Assembly (NCBI GenBank): GCA_041663325.1
Contig: JBAZRN010000005.1
Location: 1-55,197 of the forward strand
Origin: CAJBLF01 sp041663325
GTDB taxonomy: Bacteria > Patescibacteriota > Gracilibacteria > Absconditabacterales > Absconditicoccaceae
DNA: 55,197 bases
Direction: 5' to 3'
In this document: positions 22,080 to 32,788 of the stretch, piece by piece
How the letters are laid out: every line of letters starts with the position of its first letter
Position numbering within the stretch: position 1 is the first letter of the stretch
The notes under the pieces: generated by a model
Databases searched by the model: none
Seen by the model: the letters and a program-made list of their open reading frames with translations, nothing else
Told to the model about the DNA's origin: nothing
Made by a program: the position numbers and the translations under genes

Positions 22080-22285
22080 ATGGAATTTAGAATGTAGAAA
22101 AAAGAAACAAAAAAATGAAATTTAGAAAGGAATGGAATTTAGAATGTAGAAAAAAGAAACAAAAAAATGAAATTTAGAAAGGAATGAAATTTAGAATTTA
22201 GAAAAAAGAAACAAAAAATGAAATTTAGAAAGGAATGGAATTTAGAATGTAGAAAAAAGAAACAAAAAATGAAATTTAGAAAGGG
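22080..22285. repeat. Four tandem 51-52-bp repeats
   Basis: Four head-to-tail copies start at 22080, 22132, 22184 and 22235. Each contains ATGGAATTTAGAATGTAG, AAAAAAGAAACAAAAAA and TGAAATTTAGAAAGG with few differences. Downstream, 22286-22386 carries the complementary motif TTCTAAATTC several times, so the whole tract can fold back. Looks like local amplification of the TTTAGAA-type spacer element. Confidence 0.85.
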
Positions 22286-22386
22286 GAATAATTTAGAAAT
22301 TCAAAATTCTAAATTCAAAATTCTGTTTTGTTTCTAAATTGTGCCTTCTAAATTCTAAATTAAGTATTTTACTTTGCTACATATTC

Positions 22387-23700
22387 ATGGCTCTTTTACT
22401 TCTCTCCACTGTGATCATCGGTTTCGTGCTCTTCTTTTACGGCATAGGACTTCGATACTTGGCTTTTATACCATTGCTTTTCTTGGGATTTTTTTTCTGA
22501 TACTATGGAGCGGCGAAGACGATAAAGACGACAGGATCTGATGTTTTGCAAAAATATTCTCTCTACGTCGCGCGAACAATTATCCTCGCAGGACTTGTTT
22601 GAGTGCTCAATTACTTCGGGATGGATCTCACGGTGACGGCGCTTTCATTGCTTACGCTCAACTTAGTGTTACGAGTTGCATCATATATCGCTAATTACAA
22701 AGATGGAAAATCTGTCTTTCAAATATGATGTTATTTCTGCATACTATTATTACTCATAATTTCACTGGCACTTTGATGACGGGTTGTTTTCTTTAATGTA
22801 TTTGCAATGCTTCGAGTCCTTCATCTTTGAATCATCGCTTTCTTCATTTTCTTAGTCGGACTTCATCAAGACGTCGATAAGTATATGTGGTATAAATTAG
22901 GGATTCTATCGTTGTGAACGATCTTTCTCGTTGTTTTTGATCAGATAAAAAATATATATCTGGCATTAACAATAAATGGATTGATCCTCACCGGGATTTT
23001 TTATTTCGTGGAAAAAGTCTTCCAATTCACGCCGCAATCAGCTGAGAAAAAGAAAGATATTTCCGTGAGACGTGTCCTCGCTGGCGAAAGAATGACCGTT
23101 CCCAAGACCTATTACAATTCCAAAACCATGGAAACAATTCACAGCTTCTTGACTACGATGCCAGGACGAACTAAACAGGTGCTTGAGCTTTTCAATGTCA
23201 TTCTGATAGCAATCCTCATCGTCTACTATATTACTCACGTTTGAAACTTTGCGACAGTCAACCACTTGCTTTATCGGGCGGTGATAGCGACCTTTATCGC
23301 TAACGTCTTCTTTCTCAAAAAAGTCTGATACAATAGCGTTGTGCAAAACCTCGTCGTCTTCCTCGTCATCAACTTCGCAATCTACGTGAGCTTATTCTCG
23401 TATTTCAACGGCGACATCGGTTCCGTAGTCAGCCGATGAATCTTCCGAAATATCTTTAGCGCAGCGATGATTTTTTACGCACATAGAGTACCGATGCTGG
23501 CGAAGATATTCAGCAAGACGGATTATATGTATTGGATAGTAGCGAGTGTCGGAGCAATGATCGTCAACGTGATATTGCTTATCAGAACTGAACTGTCGGG
23601 AGAGTTGATATTCTTCTTGGTCTTGGTGTATGTAGGTGTTCAATCAATGGTAATGTATTACGCAGCGAAGTATTTGGGGAAAATAGAAAATATAAATTAA
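22387..23700 (+). CDS. Polytopic membrane protein, unknown
   Basis: 437 aa; start ATG at 22387, stop TAA. About ten to twelve hydrophobic helices: MALLLLSTVIIGFVLFFYG, LAFIPLLFLGFFFGYYG, VFFNVFAMLRVLHLGIIAFF and further ones to the C-terminus. A central cytoplasmic segment (QFTPQSAEKKKDISVRRVLA; TVPKTYYNSKTME) splits two helix bundles. No transporter or enzyme motif recognised. Separated from the preceding coiled-coil membrane gene only by repeats, and followed by a terminator. Confidence 0.8.
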
Positions 23701-23726
23701 TTTATCTGATTTTATTTCATGAAAAT

Positions 23727-23752
23727 ATCTCCGTTTCGGCGGGGATTTTTTT
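23727..23752 (+). terminator. Intrinsic terminator
   Basis: ATCTCCG-TTTCGG-CGGGGAT followed by TTTTTTTA, 27 bp after the membrane gene's stop. Confidence 0.75.
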
Positions 23753-23831
23753 ATGTCTAGATTGAAAAAATGAGGGAAATCATTATAGTTAATAACTAAA
23801 GAAATAGAAATTTAGTTGGTAATAATGGAAA

Positions 23832-24458
23832 ATGAACGCAGATGTAGAAAGTGAATCAAAAGAAACAGAATTGATTCAAACTGACCTAACGGTAATAACC
23901 ACCCATAAAAATGAGGATGTTGATTTGTTTAATGAAAATTATCAAATGTGAATGCATCCTAATTTTCTAAATCTTAAAGATGTTAAAAGGTACAATATTA
24001 CAAATCATGCCAGATGGTTTAAAAATAAAATAAAATTAAATCATTTGATGGAAGAGATTGAACCTATTAATAAACGAAAGATTTGTATAATTGATTTCGG
24101 AATGAATATTGGCACAGAAATTAATGGTATTAGACCGGTAATCGTTTATAAGTCTTCGACTTATAAATATTGAGAGGATATGATAGTTATGCCCATTACT
24201 TCTTTTTATGATGAATCATGAGAGGAAAAATCACAAGATGCTTTAGATGTAATATTAGAAGCAGATTTAGAAAATGGTATAGATCATAAGTCATTAGTAA
24301 AAATCAGACAATTAAGATGTGTATCAAAAAAGAGACTAAGAAGAGATAAAAAATCGTGAATAATTAAGATTTTAGGGAGTATTGTAAATGATGATATTAA
24401 GAGAGAAATAAATGGAAATATTAAAAAAATGTTTGGACTAGATGGAAATGATAATTAA
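23832..24458 (+). CDS. MazF/PemK-like toxin-family protein
   Basis: 208 aa. The core IIDFGMNIGTEINGIRPVIV with YKSS and MIVMPITS matches the MazF/PemK start (GxNxGxExxGxRPxVV...PITS), and the later DHKSLVKIRQLRCVSKKRL matches the segment holding the conserved Ser/Thr-x-x-R-x-x-Q-R positions. MazF proteins are sequence-specific mRNA endonucleases. An N-terminal extension of about 80 residues (MNADVESESKETEL to HLMEEIEPIN) is longer than in free-standing toxins. No antitoxin-like ORF is adjacent, so it may be an orphan or have a non-toxin role. Confidence 0.75.
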
Positions 24459-24508
24459 AAAAAGCTCTTCAATCCTTGCGGATAAGAGCCTGCTACCCCG
24501 AGGGGCTA
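24457..24508 (-). ncRNA. Two-hairpin element, terminator or small RNA
   Basis: On the minus strand AGCCCCTCGGGGTA is followed by GCTCTTATCC-GCAA-GGAT-TG-AAGAGC and TTTTTTT. The second hairpin has a GCAA tetraloop and a U-tract, a very good intrinsic terminator for minus-strand transcription, yet no minus-strand gene lies to the right for over 20 kb. It may be a short RNA, or the plus-strand 3' hairpin of the MazF-like gene, whose stop it abuts. Confidence 0.5.
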
Positions 24509-24697
24509 CATCTAAGTGAATTGAGTATATATAAAAAACATCAAAAATCAAGTAAAAGTCAAGTCAAATTACAAGAAACCTCTTGCATTTTAAAAAAATC
24601 ATAGTTTCTAAAAGGAGTCTTTCGACTTTTTTTTGTTTGAAAAAAAGAAGTGAATGGGTATATAGGAACAGATTTTTTAATGATTAATATGCTTTTC
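24509..24697. other. Leader region of the restriction island
   Basis: AT-rich spacer before hsdM. It includes in-frame upstream ATGs at 24650 and 24680 that could extend HsdM by up to 16 residues. No clear promoter pair is visible. Confidence 0.35.
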
Positions 24698-26605
24698 ATG
24701 TCTTTCGACCTTAAAACCATTTTTCCACTACCAGATGAAGCGTTAGCTATCTTCGATAAAAAGAGCATAAAAGCTCTAGAATTTTTTGAAGAAAAAGGAA
24801 AAACTTACGTTAAAACTTTTGAACATGGAGGAAAAGACAAAATGGTTTCTGGGGCAAAAACTGCGCCTGAAGAAATAGTCAGACAATTGTATACGTATGA
24901 ACTTATAAAAAAATTCTGATATCCTACAGATAGAATCAAACTTGAAATTGATGTACAATTCGGTCGTGAAGTGGGAAAGAAAAGAGCTGATATAGTTGTT
25001 TACAGGGAAGATATGCAAACTCCATATATTATCGTAGAAGTAAAAAAACCTGATGTAAAAGACGGTATGTGACAACTCAAAAGTTATGCAAATGCAACAT
25101 GAGCACCGATTCTGGTTTTGACTGATGGAAAGCTTGAAACAATCTTATTAAGAACTGATCCAAATCTTTTTGAATCATTACCACAACTACCGAAGTTTAA
25201 CGAAACAGTAGAGGATGTACAAACAACAGTATTAACATATAAAGACTTAGAAGAAATAACAAATCTTAAACAATTAATTCTGGATTTAGAAAATGCAGTA
25301 CTTGCTAACTCATGAGTGAATGCTTTTGATGAGATATTTAAATTGATCTATGCAAAACTTTATGATGAATTAGAAACGCCACCCAACCAAAATAGGAGAT
25401 TCCGTATAATAGCAGGCGCTACAAACAAAGAAAATCTGGATAATATTTGCAAGCTTTTTGAAGATGCGAAACACCAGCGAAGAGATGTTTTTAAAGATAA
25501 AGACGAAATAGAAATTCCAGAAAATGCTGTCATACCTGCAGTATCACTTTTGCAAAAATATCGTTTATTCTGATCTAATTTACAAGTTATAGACGACGCA
25601 TTTGAATACTTAATTTCTCAAGATAGTAAATGAGCAAAAGGACAATACTTCACGCCAAGAATAGTAATCGATATGTGTGTAAATATGCTCAATCCACAGG
25701 CAAACGAAGCGATATTAGATCCTTCAGCAGGTAGCTGCGGATTCTTACTTCATGGAATGCAATACGTGTGGGAACATTATCTCAATGAGTCTCAATTTGG
25801 ACCAAGAACAGAATTAAAGCAGAAAGAATATGCTAACGAAAAACTCTACGCATTAGATTTTGATCCGAGAGCGGTCAAGATTGGAAAAGCAATGATGCTG
25901 ATCGCGGGAGATGGAAAGACTAATGTCGCATACGCAAATTCGCTTGATTCTTCTGTATGGGAAGATACCGTTAAAACGAAATTTAGAAATCACTTATTGT
26001 CGTTCAAAGATTATGACGAGAACAAGAGAAATCAGGACAAAATGATAGATTTTGATTTTGATATTGTGATGACTAATCCTCCTTTTGCAGGAGAACAAAC
26101 AGGAACCATTCTCAATAACTACGACTTATGATTTAAGCGAGACAAAGACTTTCAAAAAACCAATAAACATCAAAATTCTGTAGATAGACATATTCTCTTC
26201 ATTGAAAGAAACTTAAATTTTCTCAGACCAGGAGGAAGGATGGCAATCGTCTTGCCGCAAGGAGTATTTAACAATACCAGCGAAGAATACGTCCGCAAAT
26301 TCATTATGTCCAAAGCAAGGATTCTCGGTGTAATCGGGCTTGATGGAAATGCGTTTAAACCGCATACAGGGACCAAAACAAGTGTATTACTCTTACAAAA
26401 ACGAGAAAATAAAAAACTGGATAATTATCCGATATTTTTTGCTACGTCAAAAGTGCCGTTCAAAGACAATAGCGGAGAGTATATCTACGTCAATAATGAA
26501 GATGGAAAGAAATTAAGAAATGATTTGGAAGATATAGCACAAGCGTTTGTTGCTTGGGGAAAGGAAAAGGATCAGAACTTTAAATTTTTACTTAAGAATG
26601 ATTAA
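24698..26605 (+). CDS. hsdM: Nuclease-fused type I DNA adenine methyltransferase (HsdM-like)
   Basis: 635 aa from MSFDLKTIFPLPDEAL (24698). Residues about 30-150 are an HsdR-N-like PD-(D/E)xK domain: RADIVVYREDMQTPYIIVEV then KKP gives D...ExK, and VLTDGKLETILLR follows. Residues about 200-310 resemble the HsdM N-terminal helical domain, then KGQYFTPRIVIDMCVNML, AdoMet motif I ILDPSAGSCGFLLH, and the adenine-specific motif IV IVMTNPPFAGE. RPGGRMAIVLPQGVF is the usual motif after it. Methylates adenine as part of a specificity complex; the fused nuclease could supply cleavage. The start overlaps nothing; the next gene overlaps by 8 bp. Stop TAA. Confidence 0.88.
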
Positions 26606-28964
26606 AACAGAATTTTGAAAATTCATAGAACGATGTACTTCTCAGACATTATCTGATAATACAAAAAAAATTATCAGTTTAATATTTTGAAATTTTGACG
26701 AAATAGAAAAAAGAACAAATCATCATAAAGAAGATTGAATGAATAGATGAGATTATATAGCAAAGTTAATTAAGGAAAATATTGATGAAGAAATAAAATT
26801 CCCTCCTATTATAGAAAAAACAGAAACAACAACGGAAGATTTAATTGATGGGTGAAAAAAACTTGGTTCGCTCACAGTTTCTAATTTTAGATGATTCCAA
26901 GAAGAAAAATTTTTTGATTTTCATGATTCTTTTAATTTATTATATGGGCAAAACTGATCGGGAAAATCGAGCTTTAGTGAAGCTTTAGAATATGGATTAT
27001 TGTGAAATGTAAAAGAAAGAGATAATAGGTGTAAACTATCTATAGAAAAATATTTAGAAAATTGTTATACCGGAAAGTTTGATCCACCTAAGATTCTTTT
27101 TAAGGACGGTAGTTTAACTGAGGCAAATGAAGATTCGTATAGATTCTGCTTTATTGAAAAGAATAGAATTTTAGAGTTTGTTAGGCGTAAATGATGAGAA
27201 GAAGCAATTGAATATTTGTATGGGTATTGACCATTTATGCAATTTATCAATGAATTTAATGATGATATCACTGCAAATTTGAATAAATCTGATATAACTC
27301 AAGAAGAAGTAGAAAAAAATAAAAAATATACACAGATTAAAAGCGAATTTCAAACAGTTAGCGCACAAAAAGATACCAATTTACAAAAATTAAAAAACCA
27401 GGTTGATGATCTTTGATTCCAAAGTTCTTCTTTAGAACAAATAGAAACTGATGTTTCTAAAGAACAAAAAGAACTAGAAGAAAAAAAACAAAAGATACAG
27501 GAACAGATAACGACTATTGAGGTGCAGGATAAATTGAAAAATCAGTCGGTGGATGTAATAGAAAATAATAAAGAACCCGTATACTCGACCAAAGAGAAAA
27601 ATAATTCATTAAAACGAATAATCTCCTCAATAACGCTCATTTTCTTCTGAACTATGTCAATTATTTATAGTAATTTCTATCGGCTCCTATGAATAGTGAT
27701 TATTCCAATTCTATTGTTATTTTGGAAAAACATACTTTCTTCTTTTTTAAGAAAAGCGATACCCGTACCATGAACCATTGAACAAAAAATAAATAAAGAA
27801 AAATCGGAAATAGATATACTAAGAGAACAATTAAAAATAATTATATCAAAATTAGAAGTTCTAAAAGAGGTATGATCTGCTATAGCAATAACCAAAAATA
27901 CAAATTCAAATTTAAATGATAAAGAACATGAGTTAAAAGATTTCGAGAACTTAAACAAACAAATACTAGAAGATTTTGAAAAAAAGAAAGAAAAAGAATC
28001 TAGGATTTCTGACTTTATGCCATGCTATAAAAAATTTGTGAAATCATTAATAGATTATATGAAGTATAAAGTTTTATCTTGAGATGACAAAAAGGCTCTA
28101 GAATTAAAAACAGTAGAAATATTCAATATGCTGTTAGGGGAATGAAGGAAGGAATTGCAGATAAAAGAATTATGTCTACCTAAAACTTGAGAAGAGAGTC
28201 TTTCATTAAAGCTTATTATAGATAAAGAAATAGATCCACTACTTATCTTTAGTGAATGAACGTTGAGGTGTTTGTGAGTATCTATATTGTTTGCAAAAGC
28301 TATAGAAGGAAAAGTACCATTCATTATTTGTGATGATATAGTAAACGCAATAGACTTTGATTTCAGGCGAAATATTTTAAATTTTTTATTAAATTATCCA
28401 CAAATATCAGAAGTACAGGTAATACTTTCGACACATTCAGAAAACTTTAAAAATACTGTTAAAGAGAATCTTTGAAATAAAGACTACAAGGAATATGATA
28501 TAATATATTCATTATCTTGAACGACTTTTATGATTGGAAAAGGAAATTATGAAAAAGAGTCATCAAGATATTTAGCTGAAAACAATACTACTGATTGTTT
28601 GCATAAATGTAGGCTTTGGTTAGAAAAAATAATAGAAAATATATGTAAAAAATATTGAATACAAAAGCTCTCCTGAGAATTCTATACATCAAATTGATCT
28701 GTGGATACAGCAACAAAGTTAAATGCATTACTGACTGATATAGAGAAAAAAACAGACGAGTTGTCGATTAAATTGACAGATGGTCTCAAACTAATAAAAC
28801 CTTGAACACAATTTTACAAATATTTGAATGAAAAAAGCCATAAGAATATAGATGAGTTAGAAGATGTAACAATAGACGAAACGAGAGAGATTGTACAGTC
28901 TATGAAGACAATAAATGATTTATTGATTGAGAAAAAAATAATATGTCCTTCCAGCAACTCATAG
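26598..28964 (+). CDS. SMC/RecN-like P-loop ATPase with a membrane hairpin in its coiled coil
   Basis: 788 aa; ATG at 26598 overlaps hsdM by 8 bp; stop TAG. SLTVSNFRGFQEEKFFDF and Walker A LLYGQNGSGKSSFSEAL (about 113-128, one Gly UGA-encoded) open the ATPase. A coiled coil follows, with two adjacent hydrophobic helices at about 343-381 (SSITLIFFGTMSIIYSNF; LLGIVIIPILLLFW) where related ATPases have a hinge or zinc hook. Then ABC-signature-like FSEGTLRCLGVS, Walker B FIICDDIVNAIDF, and STHSENF. The C-terminus has RLWLEKIIE and NEKSHKN, reminiscent of RNase (HEPN-like) domains of PrrC/RloC. A membrane-linked effector or regulator of the restriction system is likely but unproven. Confidence 0.82.
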
Positions 28965-30358
28965 CACAAAAAGATCTAGATATTTCAATTGTAGAATTGA
29001 AAGATTTAGAATGATCGTCAAGATTTGATGCAGAATTTTATAAACCTATATATTTACAGGGCAGTAACCTTATAATTAATAAAAAACATGACAATCTTTT
29101 GAATATTACAAAGAAAATAGATGTGGGGTTCGTATGAACAATGGTAAAAGAATATACCGATGAAGGAGTTACTTTGTTACAAACACAAAACGTGCAAGAA
29201 TTTTTTTTAGATGTCGACAACGTAGTAAAAATTAATAATGAGTTTCACAATAAATTGAAAAAGTCTCAAATAAATTATTGAGATATACTTATCGCCAGAA
29301 GTTGATCTTTTGGGAAGGCGAGTATATACTTATGAAAAGATACGATAAACTCTTCAGATGTTATTATTATAGAAGCAAAGGAGGAAGCAATAAATCCATT
29401 TTATCTGCTTACATTTATTAATTCAAGGTATTGAGTAGGACAATTAATAAGATTCGCAAGTTGATGATTACAGGGGCACGTAAATTTATGAATACTTGAA
29501 TCTTTTTCTGTCCCTTTTTCAGATCTTTATTTTCAGGAAACAATAGCCAAAATAATTAAAGAATCTTTTGCTCACAGAGAAAAATCTAAATCTCTCTATC
29601 AACAAGCCGAGCAACTTCTTCTCTCAGAGCTTGGTCTTGAGAACTATAAGCCAACCGAAAATAATATTTCAGTTAAAAATAGTAATGAGGTAGGGATTTT
29701 TTCTAGAATGGATGCAGAATTTTTCCAGCCGAAATATGACGAAATCATAGAGAAAATAAAAAATTATAAATGATGACGGGATGTGCTAGATAATCTTATA
29801 GAAGTGTCTGATGAAAAAATACAACAGACAGAAAATAAAATATTTCAGTATGTGGAACTCGCAGATATAGACGGAAGTAATTGATTGGTCAATGAATTTA
29901 CAAAAATTGAGTGACAAGATTTACCAAGCCGTGCTCAGATGAAAATAAAAAAAGGTGATGTTGTACTTTCTTCTGTCGCATGATCGTGTAGTAAAATTGC
30001 GCTAATCACAAGTAATGATGATAATCTTGTTGCATCAACGGGATTTTTCATTCTTCGTTCTAAATTTTTCAATCCTGAAACGAACTTGCTACTTATGAAG
30101 TCATGGATGTATCAAGAATTTTTGAAAAGAACAGCAAGAGGGATGATTTTAGAGGCAACCAATAAAGATGACTTCAAAAAATACATTTTACCCAAAGTCG
30201 ACAATTTGATCCAACAAAAAATCGCTGAGTTAGTTACCCAATCTCACAAAGCAAGAAATGAATCTAAAAAATTGCTTGATGTGGCGAAAAGAGCGGTGGA
30301 GATTTTTATTGAGGAGGATGAAGAAAAGGCGATGGAGTTTATTAGTAAGAGTCTTTAG
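28943..30358 (+). CDS. hsdS: Type I restriction specificity subunit HsdS
   Basis: 471 aa; ATG at 28943 lies inside the preceding gene (22-bp overlap), stop TAG. Two target-recognition halves repeat the same plan: SSRFDAEFYKP ... YGDILIARSGSFGKASIY ... LQGHVNLGILESFSVPF ... helical spacer KSLYQQAEQLLLSELG; then FSRMDAEFFQPKYDE ... KKGDVVLSSVAGSCSKIALI ... ILEATNKDDFKKYILPKV ... helical end. HsdS chooses the bipartite DNA site and binds HsdM. Many glycines in RSGSFG and VAGS are TGA. Confidence 0.93.
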
Positions 30359-30378
30359 TTCGTTTATGCATTATATAT

Positions 30379-30915
30379 ATGGCACATATAAAGGTTAAGT
30401 TTACTGGTCTATGTTGAAAAAAACAAGTCAATGAAATGAAATTTTTTGCCTACTGAAAAAACGATGATTGGAAGGCAAAAAAGTGAGAAGTGTTTTATAC
30501 TTCTGATAAGGAGCTAAATAAAAATAAAGAATCGTTAGAAATTATTGATGATAATATAAAAAATGGAAGAAAATCAAATTGGCTTGCCGGAATAGCTATT
30601 GGTATATCTATAGTAACGTTTGTGTTTTGACTTATTATAAACAATAATACTTCTAAAGTTGAAAAAACGGTTGAAATTTTACAAACAGATTTGTCATCTA
30701 TTAACTTAACATGAGACATACAACCAAATTGAAATATTGTGCCTAATTTTGTCTGACAAATTTATGTGCAAAATACTGAAGATAAAGAATATTGACCAGC
30801 GTCTTATATAGCAACAGAATTATCTAAAGATGGCCGAAGAATAATAAGTATTATAGATCCTTATAGTTTCTGAAATATATTGTCGCCTCAAATATCAGGT
30901 TATTATAAAGAATAA
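30379..30915 (+). CDS. Single-pass membrane protein of the restriction island
   Basis: 178 aa. The cytoplasmic N-terminus MAHIKVKFTGLCGKKQVNEM to KKGEVFYTSDKELNK is followed by one membrane helix (NWLAGIAIGISIVTFVFGLI, about 69-88) and a short outside domain ending SPQISGYYKE. Begins 20 bp after hsdS on the same strand. With the ATPase it is the second membrane component in this cluster, which classical type I systems do not have. No family recognised. Confidence 0.75.
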
Positions 30916-30937
30916 TTTTTATTTTCTTTCATCCCCC

Positions 30938-31864
30938 ATGCAACTCTTCAAAAACACAACCGGCAAACTCACAGAAATTAACGAGAAATCTTTTGATTTA
31001 GAAAAAGATCTTCAAAAACTCACAGAAGAAAATCTTGAACTTATTTTCTGATTGAAATTTATTGCTACTGAATTTTCTCTGCATGAATTTAGGATAGATA
31101 CACTTGCTTATGATGAAGAGAATCAGTCTTTTGTGATTGTAGAATATAAGAGATGAAGCAGCTTCTCTGTGATAGATCAATGATACTCTTATCTTTCTCT
31201 TATGCTCAATAATCAAGCAGACTTTGTGCTAGAAATCAATCAAAAGCTGAAAAAAAATTTTACCAAAAGGGATGTTAATTGGGAATGATCTAGAGTGATT
31301 TTTGTAGCTAACTCTTTCACGGCTTATCAAAAAAATGCTATTAATTTTAAAGATTTACCAATAGAAATTCGAGAGGCTAAAAAATTCTGAACCGATATTG
31401 TAGTATATGACCAAATCAAAGCAAAAGATACTCAAGCATCAGTCAAAACTATTACTAAAAATACCGAAATCGATAAGGTAGTGAGAGAATTAAAAACATA
31501 TACCATAGAAGAACATTTTAAGGCTAGACAACCAGAATTAAAAGAGTTATACGAAGAGTTTAGTGAAAAAGCACTAACATTAGATTCAAGGATAGAGATC
31601 AATCCAAAAAAAGTCTATATAGCATATAGAATATGAAAAAATAATGTCTTTGAAATCAATGTACACAAAAATTCACTATATCTCAATCTATTGAGAGTTC
31701 AGCCAAAAGATTTTTCTGATCCAGAAAAAAAAGTAACATATATGGATATGAGCGTGAAATATTACAATAAACACATTTCTGTATTTGATATAAAATCGTC
31801 AGAAGATATCGATTATGCAATATTCTTAGTTAAACAATTATTGAAAATGTTTTTTAGTAATTAA
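30938..31864 (+). CDS. PD-(D/E)xK nuclease-like protein (DUF5655-type)
   Basis: 308 aa. ELIFGLKFIATEFSLHEFRI, then DTLAYDEENQSFVIVEYKRG gives a D-(x)n-ExK catalytic core, followed by SFSVIDQGYSYLSLML, typical of RecB-like nuclease folds in uncharacterised restriction-associated proteins. The C-terminal third (KVYIAYRIGKNNVFEINVHK; SVKYYNKHISVFDIKSSEDI) resembles DUF5655. Could cleave DNA or bind its ends. Starts 22 bp after the membrane gene. Stop TAA. Confidence 0.78.
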
Positions 31865-31872
31865 TTGCTATC

Positions 31873-32415
31873 ATGCCCGATTCTTCTGTCCACACCATCA
31901 AAGACCAAATTTTCTTCCAATACGCAAAAATCATAGCTGTCTCTGCCTACCACTGCAAAGATGCTGCTGAAGCGAAGAAGAAGTATTACTGATTTATCAA
32001 AAGCACTTTCAAAAAGCTCCAACAAGATGAAATGTAATGGTCAACGATATTAAGAGAAGATAAACAAATGTTGGATGAAGAAAAAAAATGCGCATATTGT
32101 GGTGTAACAGAAAAACTTTCTCGAGACCACATTGTCCCTAAATCATTGAATGTGAATGAAAGATGCACGACTTGCGACAAAATCCAATGAATATCAAACC
32201 ATATCCGAGCTTGCCAATCCTGCAACAGTAAAAAATCAGATAATTGATTATATCATTTCCGAAAAAAAATCCACTCAGAAAATCCAAAATACTACGATAC
32301 TTTACCTCCGCTATTGGAGAAAAAATATTTGAAGACGATGTATTGTTGTCATCAGTGTAAGGGTGATTTGAATAAGGTAGTGGAGGGGATTAGTGTGTTA
32401 GATTTAGATCTTTAG
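31873..32415 (+). pseudogene. HNH endonuclease gene broken by an in-frame TAA
   Basis: One continuous frame encodes MPDSSVHTIKDQIFFQYAKI to KKLQQDEM, then TAA (32035-32037), then WSTILREDKQMLDEEKKCAY, CGVTEKLSRDHIVPKS and ACQSCNSKKSDN. The second part is an HNH domain: zinc-binding CAYCG and CQSC around the DHIV catalytic histidine. The pre-stop part plus ILRED fits the usual N-terminus of this HNH family, so the TAA looks like a nonsense mutation. A shortened protein from ATG 32068 (115 aa) could still hold the whole HNH core. Follows the PD-(D/E)xK gene by 8 bp. Confidence 0.72.
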
Positions 32416-32442
32416 TAAGACGATAAATATGTTAGAAAACGG

Positions 32443-32501
32443 TATAACTTCGACGTTAGAAAACTTTCATTTCATTCAAGTTTTATTGGCGTCTCAGTAT
32501 A
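32443..32501. mobile_element. Short inverted-repeat element (MITE-like), copy A
   Basis: Runs from TATAACTTCGACGTTAGAAA to GGCGTCTCAGTATA; the ends are imperfect inverted repeats (TATAACTTCGACG against TATACTGAGACGCC). Both arms match the right half of the element inside the KilA-N gene (41943-42002), including the preceding CGG. About 59 bp, located just after the HNH gene. Confidence 0.7.
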
Positions 32502-32527
32502 AATGATTTTACTTGCCATCAAACAAA

Positions 32528-32707
32528 ATGACTTTCATAACTGATTACTCCAGATATCTCTATTCGCTCTATGCTGAACGTAAAGAGGATGAGGACGACG
32601 ATGATGACGAATTCGACGATGACGACGATGAAGGAGATAAAGATGAGGAAGAAAGAGAAGACGACGAAGTGCTGCTGGTTAGATGGAAATGACTGACCAG
32701 GAATTAA
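32528..32707 (+). CDS. Small highly acidic protein
   Basis: 59 aa: MTFITDYSRYLYSLYAERK, then an Asp/Glu run of about 30 residues, then VLLVRWKGLTRN with one UGA glycine; stop TAA. The composition resembles nucleic-acid-mimicking or unstructured proteins, but low complexity makes the coding call uncertain. No family. Confidence 0.45.
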
Positions 32708-32788
32708 AGGAAAATTCTTTGGATGATTTTTTTGCAAAAAAGATAAAAAGGGATATACTGATTCTATTTTACATTACACCCGCTATTC

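Noticed and set aside
22080..22285. CRISPR array
   Set aside because: The copies are contiguous 52-bp tandem repeats without unique spacers, and no cas genes are near.
32519..32737. Minus-strand hydrophobic ORF opposite the acidic protein
   Set aside because: It is the complement of a GAC/GAT/GAG-rich tract, which automatically gives Ile/Val/Phe codons; no start context or homology.
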